Assembly: GCA_016218715.1 (NCBI GenBank)
Contig: JACRDG010000115.1
Coordinates: 1-64,000 of the forward strand
Direction: 5' to 3'
Length of the DNA: 64,000 nucleotides
Source: Desulfomonile tiedjei
GTDB taxonomy: Bacteria > Desulfobacterota > Desulfomonilia > Desulfomonilales > Desulfomonilaceae
The notes under the pieces are model-generated. The model was not told the origin of the DNA, made no database searches, and saw only the letters and a list, made by a program, of their open reading frames with translations. Shown in pieces: positions 40,703-49,542 of the stretch. Each line of letters opens with the position of its first letter. Position 1 is the stretch's first letter. The translations under genes were made by a program, and so were the position numbers.

Positions 40703-40790
40703 AATTGTTGAAGTAACACTTGACAACGAGAACTTCAACACTCCTTTACCTCCTACAGCGCCGGGTCTGAAATGAACCCGGCTTTTTTTT
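40703..40790 (+). ncRNA. Candidate small structured RNA of about 88 nt
   Basis: Follows the promoter above; 5' hairpin TGTTGAAGT...ACTTCAACA (40706-40714/40732-40740), unpaired C-rich CTCCTTTACCTCCTAC, then terminator hairpin; no ORF. Confidence 0.6.
40760..40790 (+). terminator. Rho-independent terminator
   Basis: GCCGGGT-CTGAAATGA-ACCCGGC perfect 7-bp stem followed by 8 T. Confidence 0.88.
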
Positions 40791-40887
40791 GCTTGAAACA
40801 CCCGTCTGTCGGCTAATTCACTCTTTTCGATTGCGCGTTCGCTGAAAACACTTATGATGTGGTGGGGTTGCCTGAAAGGAGGTGGCA

Positions 40888-40953
40888 ATGAGCCGCTTCG
40901 GGCCCTCAAGTCCTCTTCTATCTCATGAACCAACGAGAGAAGGTCAGCCGTGA
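40888..40953 (+). CDS. 21-aa leader ORF overlapping the ATPase start
   Basis: AAAGGAGGTGGCAATG strong SD; MSRFGPSSPLLSHEPTREGQP*; its TGA overlaps the ATPase GTG (GTGA). Confidence 0.45.
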   Translation: MSRFGPSSPLLSHEPTREGQP

Positions 40954-42179
40954 ACGATAAGCTCATTATCCAAAAACTCGGCCCCATCAAACACCTGGAG
41001 ATCGAGCCCCGACCGCTCACCATTCTTATCGGGGAACAGGCGTCGGGCAAGTCTCTCGCAGCACAGGTGCTCTACTTCTTTAGGGGGTTGAAGACCCATC
41101 TGGCCAAGGTTTACACTGACGAGCTGGCTGCGCATAGGCGTGGTGAGGATTTAGCGGTGTCAATGGCCCTGAGCCGCCTGCGTGGGGTATCTATTGAATA
41201 TTTCGCCAATGGAACCGCTACACTCCAGTACCGTTGCAGAGGGAGCCAGAAAGAACGGCTTGCTAATTGGCAACTTAGGATTGATCCGGTTTCGCTCATG
41301 CCACGGGTTCTCAAGGAGTTGCGAAATCAGATCCGACAATGGTTTTCTCTGTGGGGCGAAGACAAAGATTCTTTAAAAGAGGTGGCCGATGTACGACAGA
41401 TCTTCATCCCGACGGAACGCTCGCTAGTCACACGTTTCGCCGGGAGTCCGCACTTGCTTTACGCCGAATCACACCCCGAGCCCTTGCGGCAGCTTGCCAC
41501 GCTCCTAGAACCGACCCAAATCGCCCGCATTTTCAGGTCCTTTATCGAAGGAGCAGCGGAGGAAGTTCCGGAATCTAAGACAGATCCTTGGACAGCGTTC
41601 GGCTGGTTGACCGACTGCGAGCGGAAAGCCCTTGGAGGAGAGGCAGTGCCGGAATTTTCGGGCCGTGTGCCGCACTGGGAATGGCGACTCGATCAGGCCG
41701 GCGACGGCGAGGCTTTGCCCATGAGCGCCACATCCTCCGGCCAAATGGAGACTTGGCCCTTCTTCGCCATTGCCCGCTGTTACGGAGCTCTATCCAGGAG
41801 AAGCCTCGATTTCTATTTCGAGGAGCCCGAAACCCATCTGCATCCAAGTGCCCAAGTCGAGGTAATGAAGGCGGTTGCTTATCTGATCAACAGGAAAGCC
41901 CACTCCTTTTTCATCACCACCCACTCACCCTATCTACTGTACGTGGTGAACAACATGATTCAGCGCCACGTCTCGTTCAAGGGAAAAATTCCCGAAGGTG
42001 AGGAACGGTGGCTCGATCCGAGCAAGGTGGCGGCCTACCGCTTGCGGCAGACCGCCGAACCCGCGGTGCAGGACATAGTCGATCGAAATGACACCCAGCT
42101 CATCGACGCGGAGGAATTGGAATCCGTGGCGAATGAGTTGGGCGGCGAATTCAACAAATTGCTCTACGGCATGGAGTAG
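40950..42179 (+). CDS. AAA/ABC-type ATPase (AAA15/OLD-like ATPase domain), candidate defence component
   Basis: Walker A GEQASGKS, signature-like SATSSGQMETWPF, Walker B LDFYFEEPETHLHPSAQ, FFITTHSPYLL. Confidence 0.88.
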   Translation: MNDKLIIQKLGPIKHLEIEPRPLTILIGEQASGKSLAAQVLYFFRGLKTHLAKVYTDELAAHRRGEDLAVSMALSRLRGVSIEYFANGTATLQYRCRGSQKERLANWQLRIDPVSLMPRVLKELRNQIRQWFSLWGEDKDSLKEVADVRQIFIPTERSLVTRFAGSPHLLYAESHPEPLRQLATLLEPTQIARIFRSFIEGAAEEVPESKTDPWTAFGWLTDCERKALGGEAVPEFSGRVPHWEWRLDQAGDGEALPMSATSSGQMETWPFFAIARCYGALSRRSLDFYFEEPETHLHPSAQVEVMKAVAYLINRKAHSFFITTHSPYLLYVVNNMIQRHVSFKGKIPEGEERWLDPSKVAAYRLRQTAEPAVQDIVDRNDTQLIDAEELESVANELGGEFNKLLYGME

Positions 42180-42724
42180 TGGCAATGCAACGACTGCGCG
42201 AAGCATTAGTGAAGACTATCCCGGCGGAATGCTTTGTCAACGGCTCCAGCATTTCGGAGAGCGGCCGGTCTTTCAGCATCAAGCTTGCTCGCGATGAACA
42301 AGTATTGGCGGCCAAGCTGGATCATCCTGCCATGAACTGGCCCGAAAGCCAGAAGGTATGCGATGCTGTTTTTCTCTGCTGTCTTCCGGATCGAGATGAG
42401 TTGCTGGTGGCACTGGTGGAACTCAAAGGCACAGACGTCAGAGACGCCAGGAAGCAGATTGAAGCAACGAGTCGGGCTCTTTGCAACCGACAGAAAGCCC
42501 TGAAGCAGGCCCACACACAGCCTGTCAAGGCTGCTGTGCAGTTGTTAGGAAAGATGGGCCATGGAAAAGGGGTGTTGGGCGTTATCGTAAGTGCCGTAGG
42601 CTTGCCCCTCGATTACAAAGAGAGGGCCAAAATCTGGAAGAACTACAAGATAATCTTCTGGACAAAGAGTGGGCAGGCACGCGAGATGAGCTGCCGGGAA
42701 CTGGCCGGTAAGTTTCGCGGCTGA
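42179..42724 (+). CDS. Hypothetical protein with PD-(D/E)xK-like pattern, translationally coupled to the ATPase
   Basis: GTG start overlaps ATPase TAG; CDAVFLCCLPDRDELLVALVELKGTDVRDARKQIEAT. Confidence 0.78.
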   Translation: MAMQRLREALVKTIPAECFVNGSSISESGRSFSIKLARDEQVLAAKLDHPAMNWPESQKVCDAVFLCCLPDRDELLVALVELKGTDVRDARKQIEATSRALCNRQKALKQAHTQPVKAAVQLLGKMGHGKGVLGVIVSAVGLPLDYKERAKIWKNYKIIFWTKSGQAREMSCRELAGKFRG

Positions 42725-42784
42725 GACATCTCGCCACCGATTCAACACGCTTTGGCACTTCCTCGTGGCAATTGAAAGAGGTCC

Positions 42785-42869
42785 CGTAGGATGTGGCGAG
42801 CGCAGCGAACCGCATCTGCCCAGACGGAACCTCGAACGATGCGGTTCCCGTTGGTCGCCGCATCCTACG
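42785..42869. repeat. Imperfect 32-bp inverted repeat (REP/MITE-like)
   Basis: CGTAGGATGTGGCGAGCGCAGCGAACCGCATC (42785-42816) ... GATGCGGTTCCCGTTGGTCGCCGCATCCTACG (42838-42869). Confidence 0.75.
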
Positions 42870-43071
42870 CGTGCTTCCTGAAAAGCTGCTGCGTCCATGG
42901 AGAGACGAGATCTCGAAATGAGGAGCACTGCTGGGCAAGCCAGCAGTGGCATCCAGCGAAGGTGTGGCGGCACACGCTCTTCAGACATAGCCAGAACGCA
43001 GAACGGCCGGCCCGTGCTTCGAGCCGACCCGCTGCAATGGATGAGCGTACGGGGGAAAGTGCGGTCAGCCG

Positions 43072-43290
43072 TCAGGCCTCCTTGGTTACGAGGCGTAGAC
43101 TGACGCTGCGGCTAGGAGACGGTTGCGACGCTGGCGCAAGCAGAGGAACCCGAGGCCCCGTGTCCCGCGGCCGCCAGGCATTGCCGTACAACCAGTCGCG
43201 AACGCCGGAGTCGACCAGGTCGTCGGTCTCGACGCTTCCGATCTCCGCCCCGCACTCCATGTCAAACCTGCTGTCCCATTCGTCGAACAT
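43072..43290 (-). CDS. Possible small acidic hypothetical protein
   Basis: From ATG 43290: MFDEWDSRFDMECGAEIGSVETDDLVDSGVRDWLYGNAWRPRDTGP...; purine-rich stretch upstream. Confidence 0.3.
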   Translation of the reverse strand: MFDEWDSRFDMECGAEIGSVETDDLVDSGVRDWLYGNAWRPRDTGPRVPLLAPASQPSPSRSVSLRLVTKEA

Positions 43291-43795
43291 GGCGCACCCC
43301 CTTCTGACACCGAGATGACGAATGACAGGGACTGCGGCCTTAGGCCGATTCGCATGGAATGAAAGAATCCGGGAAAACCTTCGTTGAAGAGAGGTTTTCG
43401 CCCAAATCGACTCTCTAAATTGGGACTTGGTCTCACCTCCCCTGAGGGACCTGCGACAGAATGTCCACCGGTTGGCGAACGGCGGCCACTCTGTGTTCGG
43501 CCCCCTTCGTTGCATGGTGAGGCAATCGGTGCTCACCGTTTCGAGTTGCGCCCTTGCCGTCGCTCTTCGAGCTGGGCCGCGACGACACACCTGTTGTCTT
43601 GCAATGAGCGCGCCAATCAGCTCGGCCGCGGTGGCGAGATAACTATCCGATCTTATGTATTATTTGGTGATGACTGCCCGGGTGGCTTCTTGAGAGGAGA
43701 GGACCGCCTGTTCAAATTCCTGACAGACTGTAAAATCCGCGATCACATGGGGTGGAGGTGCTCAATAAAGAATTGCTTGCCGCGAGGCAAATGCA

Positions 43796-43825
43796 GGGAG
43801 GAGCTTCTTGCAAGAAGATCCTCCC
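43796..43825. repeat. 30-nt near-perfect palindrome
   Basis: GGGAGGAGCTTCTTGCAAGAAGATCCTCCC followed by CCAACC; resembles the 5231-5260 element. Confidence 0.65.
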
Positions 43826-43856
43826 CCAACCTCGTCGGTTTGCGCTCGAGATGGAC

Positions 43857-46445
43857 TTAGGCCAGTCTATTGGCCACGAGTTCCATGATGTCCATTACCT
43901 TGATCTTGGCCTTGCGTTCCTTTCGAGCCCGGGCCGCGGCCTGATTGAACGACCCCTTGCAGGACGGGCACGCGGACACGATCACGTCCGCGCCAAGGTC
44001 AACGGCAGAGAGGAGCCGCTTGTACCCTATGTCTCCGGCTAACTGATTGTCGAACCCCTTCATGCCGCCGCCACCGCCGCAGCACTTGGCTTTGTCGCGG
44101 TTCAGGTGAAACTCGACGAGTTCGATGCCGGGAAGAGCCTTGAGCACGTTTCGCGGAGGTTCGTACACACCCATGTGGCGACCCATGTCGCACGGATCGT
44201 GGTACGCGACTTTCAGTTGCGGCGCATCTGTCTTGAACTGCAACCTGCCCTCGTTGATGAGTTTCTCCACCACTTCCACCGCGTGGAGCACGGTGAGGCC
44301 GTTGCCTCCGCCGTACTTGGGATAGAGATCGCGGAACGTCTTGAGGCATCCCGCGCAGGTGGTGATCAGCTCTTTGGGCTTGTACTTGTCGGTGCGTTCG
44401 CCATACTTCTCCATGGCGCTCCTGAATGTCGGCATATCCCCTACAAGGTAGGCCAGGTAGCCGCAACAGGATTCCTCTTCTCCCAGGGCGCCGTAGTTGA
44501 CACCGGCCTTGTCGAGGACCTGCACGATCGCGGGGATGATCTTCACATCCTGGAAGCTGGTGACACAGCCCATGTGAAGAATCGCGTCGGTCTCGCCCGG
44601 AACCGCTTTCCGATAGTTGGCAGGATAACTGTCAGCCCGCTTTTCCACGGGAGCCAGCAGAGGGTTGGCCGCGTCGATCATGGACGCGAGGGCGGGTTTG
44701 AACACCTCGGGGAGGAACCCCTTCTCCACCAGTCGTTCCCGCGCCGCGCGGACCACGTCGGAGACTTTTACCGCAGCAGGACAGACAGCGCGGCAATTCA
44801 GGCACATCATGCACTGGTACAGCCGCTTTGCCAGATCCTCCGACGGCTCGATGTTCCCCACGAGCATGTTGTACGCCAGCGTTACCCGCCCTTTGGCATT
44901 GAGCGATTCGAGCGTAGTTTCACCGAAGGTGGGGCAGCCCGCGCGACAGAAGCCGCACTGGATGCACGCGAGGATCTCGTTGTCCACCCCTTCGGGGAAG
45001 TGCTGGATCGCCTCCGGGTGGATGAGGTACTTCTCGAAGACGTTTTCGTCCAGGATGTCCCGGATGGAGTCGTCGAACCCCATCTTTCCCGGATTGAGAA
45101 TGTTATTGGGATCGAGCGCGGCTTTGATATCCTTCATCACGTTGAGCCCTTCGCCGAGTTGGCGACCGATGTAAGGCGACTTGGCCATGCCGACCCCGTG
45201 CTCAGCGGAGACCGTCCCTTCCTGGCGGAGGGTCATGTCGATGAAGTCCAACGCGATGTGCTTTACCCTCTCCCATTGCTCGGGGACGGTGGGGTTCATG
45301 ATGAAGGTGGCGTGCAAGTTGCCGTCGCCGATATGACCGAAGGTCGCCACCGGGAAACCGTGCTTCTCGCCGATCCTCTGTATTTCCGCGATGGTCTCGG
45401 GAATGCAACTGATCGGCACCCCAAAGTCCTCCACCAGCGGGACCAGTCGGTACCCGGGCTTCAGGCGGCTCATCGCGGGAACGAGCCCCCCCCGGGCCGC
45501 GAACAGTTTCGCCTTCTCGATCGGGTCATCTGACCAGACATTGCCCAATCCGCCCACAGCGGTGCAGATTTCGTCGATCTTCTCTATCTGCTCCTGGACC
45601 GCGAGCTTGGGGCCGTCGATGCCCATGAAGAGCTGGCAATTGATCTCTTTCGGGATGTCCATGCGCAATGCGTCTCGAGCCACATCCAGGCAGATATTGT
45701 CGAGGATTTCGCAGGTGGCGAGTTCCAGGCCCGCGGTGAATATCCGCTCGACCGCTCTCCCGGCGGTGTCCACATCGGGGAAGGAAGCCTTGGCAAAGGC
45801 TTCATATTCGGGGATGGGGAGAATCTTCAAGACCGCCTCGGTGATGATGCCCAGGGTCCCTTCCGAGCTGGAGAAAAGGTGGGTCAGGTCGTACCCTGCC
45901 GAACTCTTCGGCGCGAGATTCCCGGTTTGGATCACTCGGCCGTCCGCGAGAACAACGGTGAGCCCTTTGACGTAGTCCTTCGTGGTGCCGTATTTTGCCG
46001 CCCGGACTCCGCTGGCGTTGGTGGCGATCATACCGCCGATGGTGGCTATGGGCGCACTCCCGGGATCCGGAGGGAAAAAGTGGGTCGGAGCGAGCCTCGC
46101 GTTCAGGGCGTTGCAGATCACACCCGGTTCCACCACCACGTACCCGTCGGCCTTGTCGATCTCCCTGATGGCGTTCATCCTCGTAAAATCGAGAATTATT
46201 CCCCCCTTTGCCGCGAGGACCGCGCCGGTCACGGAAGACCCCGTGCCCCGCGCCACGACGGGAACCTTTTCGGCATTCGCCAAGGCGAGGATTTGGCTCA
46301 CCTGCTCGGTGTCTCGGGCGAGTACTACAGCCTGGGGCACCCCGGCATGAATCGACATGTCCCGGGAATAGGCCAGGCAATCGACGGGAGAAGCGGTGAT
46401 CATCTCCGGTCCGACGATGTCGGTGAGGCTCTTGAGAAAGTCCAT
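43857..46445 (-). CDS. FAD-binding oxidase/dehydrogenase fused to Fe-S/CCG-domain subunit (GlcD-GlcF-type; D-lactate/glycolate dehydrogenase)
   Basis: VPVVARGTGSSVTGAVLAAKGGIILDFTRMN; CIQCGFCRAGCPTFGET and CMMCLNCRAVCP; CCG motifs ESCCGYLAYLVGD, AKCCGGGGGMKG; start at MDFLKSLTDIVG. Confidence 0.92.
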   Translation of the reverse strand: MDFLKSLTDIVGPEMITASPVDCLAYSRDMSIHAGVPQAVVLARDTEQVSQILALANAEKVPVVARGTGSSVTGAVLAAKGGIILDFTRMNAIREIDKADGYVVVEPGVICNALNARLAPTHFFPPDPGSAPIATIGGMIATNASGVRAAKYGTTKDYVKGLTVVLADGRVIQTGNLAPKSSAGYDLTHLFSSSEGTLGIITEAVLKILPIPEYEAFAKASFPDVDTAGRAVERIFTAGLELATCEILDNICLDVARDALRMDIPKEINCQLFMGIDGPKLAVQEQIEKIDEICTAVGGLGNVWSDDPIEKAKLFAARGGLVPAMSRLKPGYRLVPLVEDFGVPISCIPETIAEIQRIGEKHGFPVATFGHIGDGNLHATFIMNPTVPEQWERVKHIALDFIDMTLRQEGTVSAEHGVGMAKSPYIGRQLGEGLNVMKDIKAALDPNNILNPGKMGFDDSIRDILDENVFEKYLIHPEAIQHFPEGVDNEILACIQCGFCRAGCPTFGETTLESLNAKGRVTLAYNMLVGNIEPSEDLAKRLYQCMMCLNCRAVCPAAVKVSDVVRAARERLVEKGFLPEVFKPALASMIDAANPLLAPVEKRADSYPANYRKAVPGETDAILHMGCVTSFQDVKIIPAIVQVLDKAGVNYGALGEEESCCGYLAYLVGDMPTFRSAMEKYGERTDKYKPKELITTCAGCLKTFRDLYPKYGGGNGLTVLHAVEVVEKLINEGRLQFKTDAPQLKVAYHDPCDMGRHMGVYEPPRNVLKALPGIELVEFHLNRDKAKCCGGGGGMKGFDNQLAGDIGYKRLLSAVDLGADVIVSACPSCKGSFNQAAARARKERKAKIKVMDIMELVANRLA

Positions 46446-46983
46446 TTTTTTCTCCTCCTGGATACATCGACAGTCGCGAGTGGACGGACCCAGGGCTGAC
46501 CGGTTGGGATCGGTCACGGGGGGCCAGCCAAAGGGGTCGGTGACTTGTGGACTATCAGTGCTCATAATAGCGTAAACTGAAAGATAAGGCAAACGTGATC
46601 TGCGGCTCGAACCGATGGCAAAGTGAGAGTACCAGCGGGTTGTGCCTTCGGCAGGGTCGTTCGGCGAGGTGATCTATCGTTCATCGGAGCGAACAATTTA
46701 ATAACTTCAGAGGCGAAGGATTGGTGGAGAGATTACTCCTGGGCGCGGACGGCCGACCGGCAAGGCTCAGGACGATCTGTTGCCGTGGTCTGACCGTCCC
46801 GCAGTCTTCAAGAGAGCCCATAATCAAATCGGCACAGCGTCTCTTTCTCTTGACGGGAACGACGGATTATGGGAAAAAACTCTCTTTGCGAAACGATCAT
46901 CTTTACTTCGGCCATATCGCGTGCTAATAATAAGCAATTAGGCTGGTAGAGTCACAAACGTCCGTCGAGGAGGAAGGCGAGAG

Positions 46984-47253
46984 TTGGCGTTCCAAAGTGA
47001 AAAGAAGCAATCGATCATCGAGAAATTTCGGCTTCACGAGTCCGACACGGGCTCACCCGAAGTCCAGGTCGCTCTATTGAGCGAAAGGATCGGATATCTC
47101 ACCGAACATTTCAAGACCCACAAGAAAGACCATCACTCACGCCGAGGGCTCCTGAAGCTGGTCGGCCAACGCAGGCGCCTTCTGGACTATCTCAGGTCCA
47201 AGAGCGTCGATCGGTACAAGGTTCTCATCTCAGAGTTGGGAATCAGAAAATAA
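46984..47253 (+). CDS. rpsO: 30S ribosomal protein S15
   Basis: [57 protein letters not shown]. Confidence 0.97.
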   Translation: MAFQSEKKQSIIEKFRLHESDTGSPEVQVALLSERIGYLTEHFKTHKKDHHSRRGLLKLVGQRRRLLDYLRSKSVDRYKVLISELGIRK

Positions 47254-47323
47254 AAGGCACTTCGCTCTCCCGACGGAACTCGGACCGAGATGATGAGCAA
47301 AGTGAAAGAGGATTAGAGGAACT

Positions 47324-49414
47324 ATGGTACATACTGCAAAAGGCACTGTTTCGCTCAAAGAAATTACATTTGAGACAGGTCGTATAGCAAAGCAGGCCTC
47401 CGGCGCGGTCTTGGTTACTGTCGGCGAAACAGTGGTCCTGGTTACGGCCGTCTCAGAAAAACACGGCCGAGAAGGCATCGACTTTTTTCCCCTTACGGTG
47501 GACTACCTCGAAATGACGTACGCTGCCGGGAAAATCCCCGGCGGTTTCTTTAAGAGGGAGGGGCGACCGACGGAAAAAGAGATCCTTACGGCCAGGTTCA
47601 TCGATCGTCCCATTCGACCGCTGTTCCCCAAGGGATTCAAGGCAGAGACCCAGATAATCGCCACGGTGCTGTCCAGCGACGGCGAAAACGACTCCGACAT
47701 TCTTGCCATAAACGGCGCGTCCGCCGCGCTGCACATCTCAGACATCCCGTTCGGGGGGCCTGTGGGAGCAGTCAGCGTAGGACGGGTCGACGGCAACCTG
47801 ATTATCAATCCGTCTTCGCTGGAGAGTACATACTCGGATCTCCACCTGGTCGTCGTCGGTTCACGCAACGGGATCGTGATGGTGGAAGGCGGATCGGATC
47901 GACTCCCCGAGGAATTGATCCTCACAGCCATCTTTCAGGCCCAGGAGGAAATCCTTAAGATCGTGGCGGCCCAGGAAGAGCTCCGCGAAAAAGCCGGCAG
48001 ACCCAAACGTGAAGTGGTCCCCCCGGTCGACGACACCGAACTTGTCGAGAAGATCAAGGCAGAATGGGGCGAACCCATCCGGCAAGCCATGAACATTTCC
48101 GCCAAGCTGGACCGCTATGCGGCACTGCACGGAATCTACGACCGCGTGGTCGAATCGCTCGGCGAAGAAGGCGCAACCCGTCGCTCTGAGGTGCTCGGTT
48201 ACCTGGAGCGCATCGAGGGACAGTGCCTGCGCGGCATGATCCTCGACGAGGGGGTCCGCATCGGGGGACGATCCTTTACCGAGATTCGGGACATTTCCTG
48301 TGAAGTCGGCGTCCTGCCCCGGACCCACGGGAGCGCGCTCTTTACCCGGGGCGAGACACAGGCCCTCGTGATCGCTACCCTCGGCACCTCGTCCGACGAG
48401 CAGAAGATCGAAGCCCTGGAAGGCTCGTCGTACAAGTCGTTCATGCTCCACTACAAATTCCCCCCCTTCTCGGTCGGCGAGGTCAAGTTCCTGCGAGGAC
48501 CCTCGCGCAGAGAGGTCGGGCACGGCGCGCTCGCGGAGCGGGCCGTCTCGTTTCTCCTGCCGGATGACGAGAAGTTTCCGTACACGATCCGCGTGGTTTC
48601 CGAGGTGCTGGAGTCCAACGGTTCATCGAGCATGGCCACGGTGTGCGGGACCTCTCTGGCCCTCATGGACGCGGGCGTGCCCCTGGACGAGCCTGTTGCG
48701 GGCATCGCAATGGGGTTGCTCAAGGCTGACGACCGGATCGTGATACTCTCGGACATCATCGGCGACGAGGATCACCACGGAGACATGGACTTCAAGGTGA
48801 CGGGAACAGCCAAGGGTGTCACCGCCCTTCAGATGGACATCAAGATTCAGGGAATCACCCGCGAGGTCCTGACTTCGGCCCTGTATCAGGCCAAAGAGGG
48901 CCGCGAGCACATCCTCTCCAAGATGAACAGCCTCCTCCCCGAGGCGCGTAAAGAGATGTCCCGGTACGCGCCCCGGATCTTCGTGATATACGTGAATCCC
49001 GACAAGATCCGGGAACTCATCGGTCCGGGCGGGAAGGTGATCCGGGCCATCCAGGAAGAGAGCGGCACGAAGATCGATGTAGACGACACCGGAAAGGTCG
49101 TCGTTGCCTCGATGGATGCGCGAGGACTCGAGATTGCAAGGAACGCAATCGAACAGATCACCCAACAGGCTGAGATTGGAAAGATCTACCAGGGTGTGGT
49201 GAGGAAAGTTACCGACTTCGGCGCGTTCGTGGAGATCTTTCCCGGAACCGACGGGTTGGTGCACATCTCGCAGCTCGCTCCGCAGCGGGTCCGTAAGGTA
49301 ACGGACGTGGTCAAAGAAGGAGACCCGTGCCCCGTCAAGGTGATCGGTATCGACGCGCAAGGGAAGATAAAACTCTCTCGCCGAGAAGCGATGCCCGATG
49401 AGCCCGAGGATTAA
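47324..49414 (+). CDS. pnp: Polyribonucleotide nucleotidyltransferase
   Basis: FFKREGRPTEKEILTARFIDRPIRPLFPKGF; KH IRELIGPGGKVIRAIQEESGTKIDV; S1 YQGVVRKVTDFGAFVEIFPGTDGLVHISQL. Confidence 0.97.
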   Translation: MVHTAKGTVSLKEITFETGRIAKQASGAVLVTVGETVVLVTAVSEKHGREGIDFFPLTVDYLEMTYAAGKIPGGFFKREGRPTEKEILTARFIDRPIRPLFPKGFKAETQIIATVLSSDGENDSDILAINGASAALHISDIPFGGPVGAVSVGRVDGNLIINPSSLESTYSDLHLVVVGSRNGIVMVEGGSDRLPEELILTAIFQAQEEILKIVAAQEELREKAGRPKREVVPPVDDTELVEKIKAEWGEPIRQAMNISAKLDRYAALHGIYDRVVESLGEEGATRRSEVLGYLERIEGQCLRGMILDEGVRIGGRSFTEIRDISCEVGVLPRTHGSALFTRGETQALVIATLGTSSDEQKIEALEGSSYKSFMLHYKFPPFSVGEVKFLRGPSRREVGHGALAERAVSFLLPDDEKFPYTIRVVSEVLESNGSSSMATVCGTSLALMDAGVPLDEPVAGIAMGLLKADDRIVILSDIIGDEDHHGDMDFKVTGTAKGVTALQMDIKIQGITREVLTSALYQAKEGREHILSKMNSLLPEARKEMSRYAPRIFVIYVNPDKIRELIGPGGKVIRAIQEESGTKIDVDDTGKVVVASMDARGLEIARNAIEQITQQAEIGKIYQGVVRKVTDFGAFVEIFPGTDGLVHISQLAPQRVRKVTDVVKEGDPCPVKVIGIDAQGKIKLSRREAMPDEPED

Positions 49415-49542
49415 TAGTCCGTTTCACAGATAGCTGGCCACTCAGAGGCCGTGCGCTGCCGGACAAGCCGCCGGCGGCACGCGCTCTGGAACGCGAAGTT
49501 ACGTTTGAATCAGTGTCCTTGGTCAAGGAAGTGTGATCCCTC

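Noticed and set aside
40703-40790. Type III toxin-antitoxin antitoxin RNA
   Set aside because: No tandem repeats of the kind processed by ToxN-type enzymes and no ToxN-like gene downstream; kept only as a generic sRNA candidate.
43384-43860. 158-aa + strand ORF in the ORF-poor interval
   Set aside because: Low-complexity Arg/Ser/Cys-rich composition, no domain, overlaps palindrome; likely spurious.
44106-45533. 475-aa ORF on + strand
   Set aside because: Antisense shadow of the FAD/Fe-S oxidase, whose motifs on the minus strand are unambiguous.
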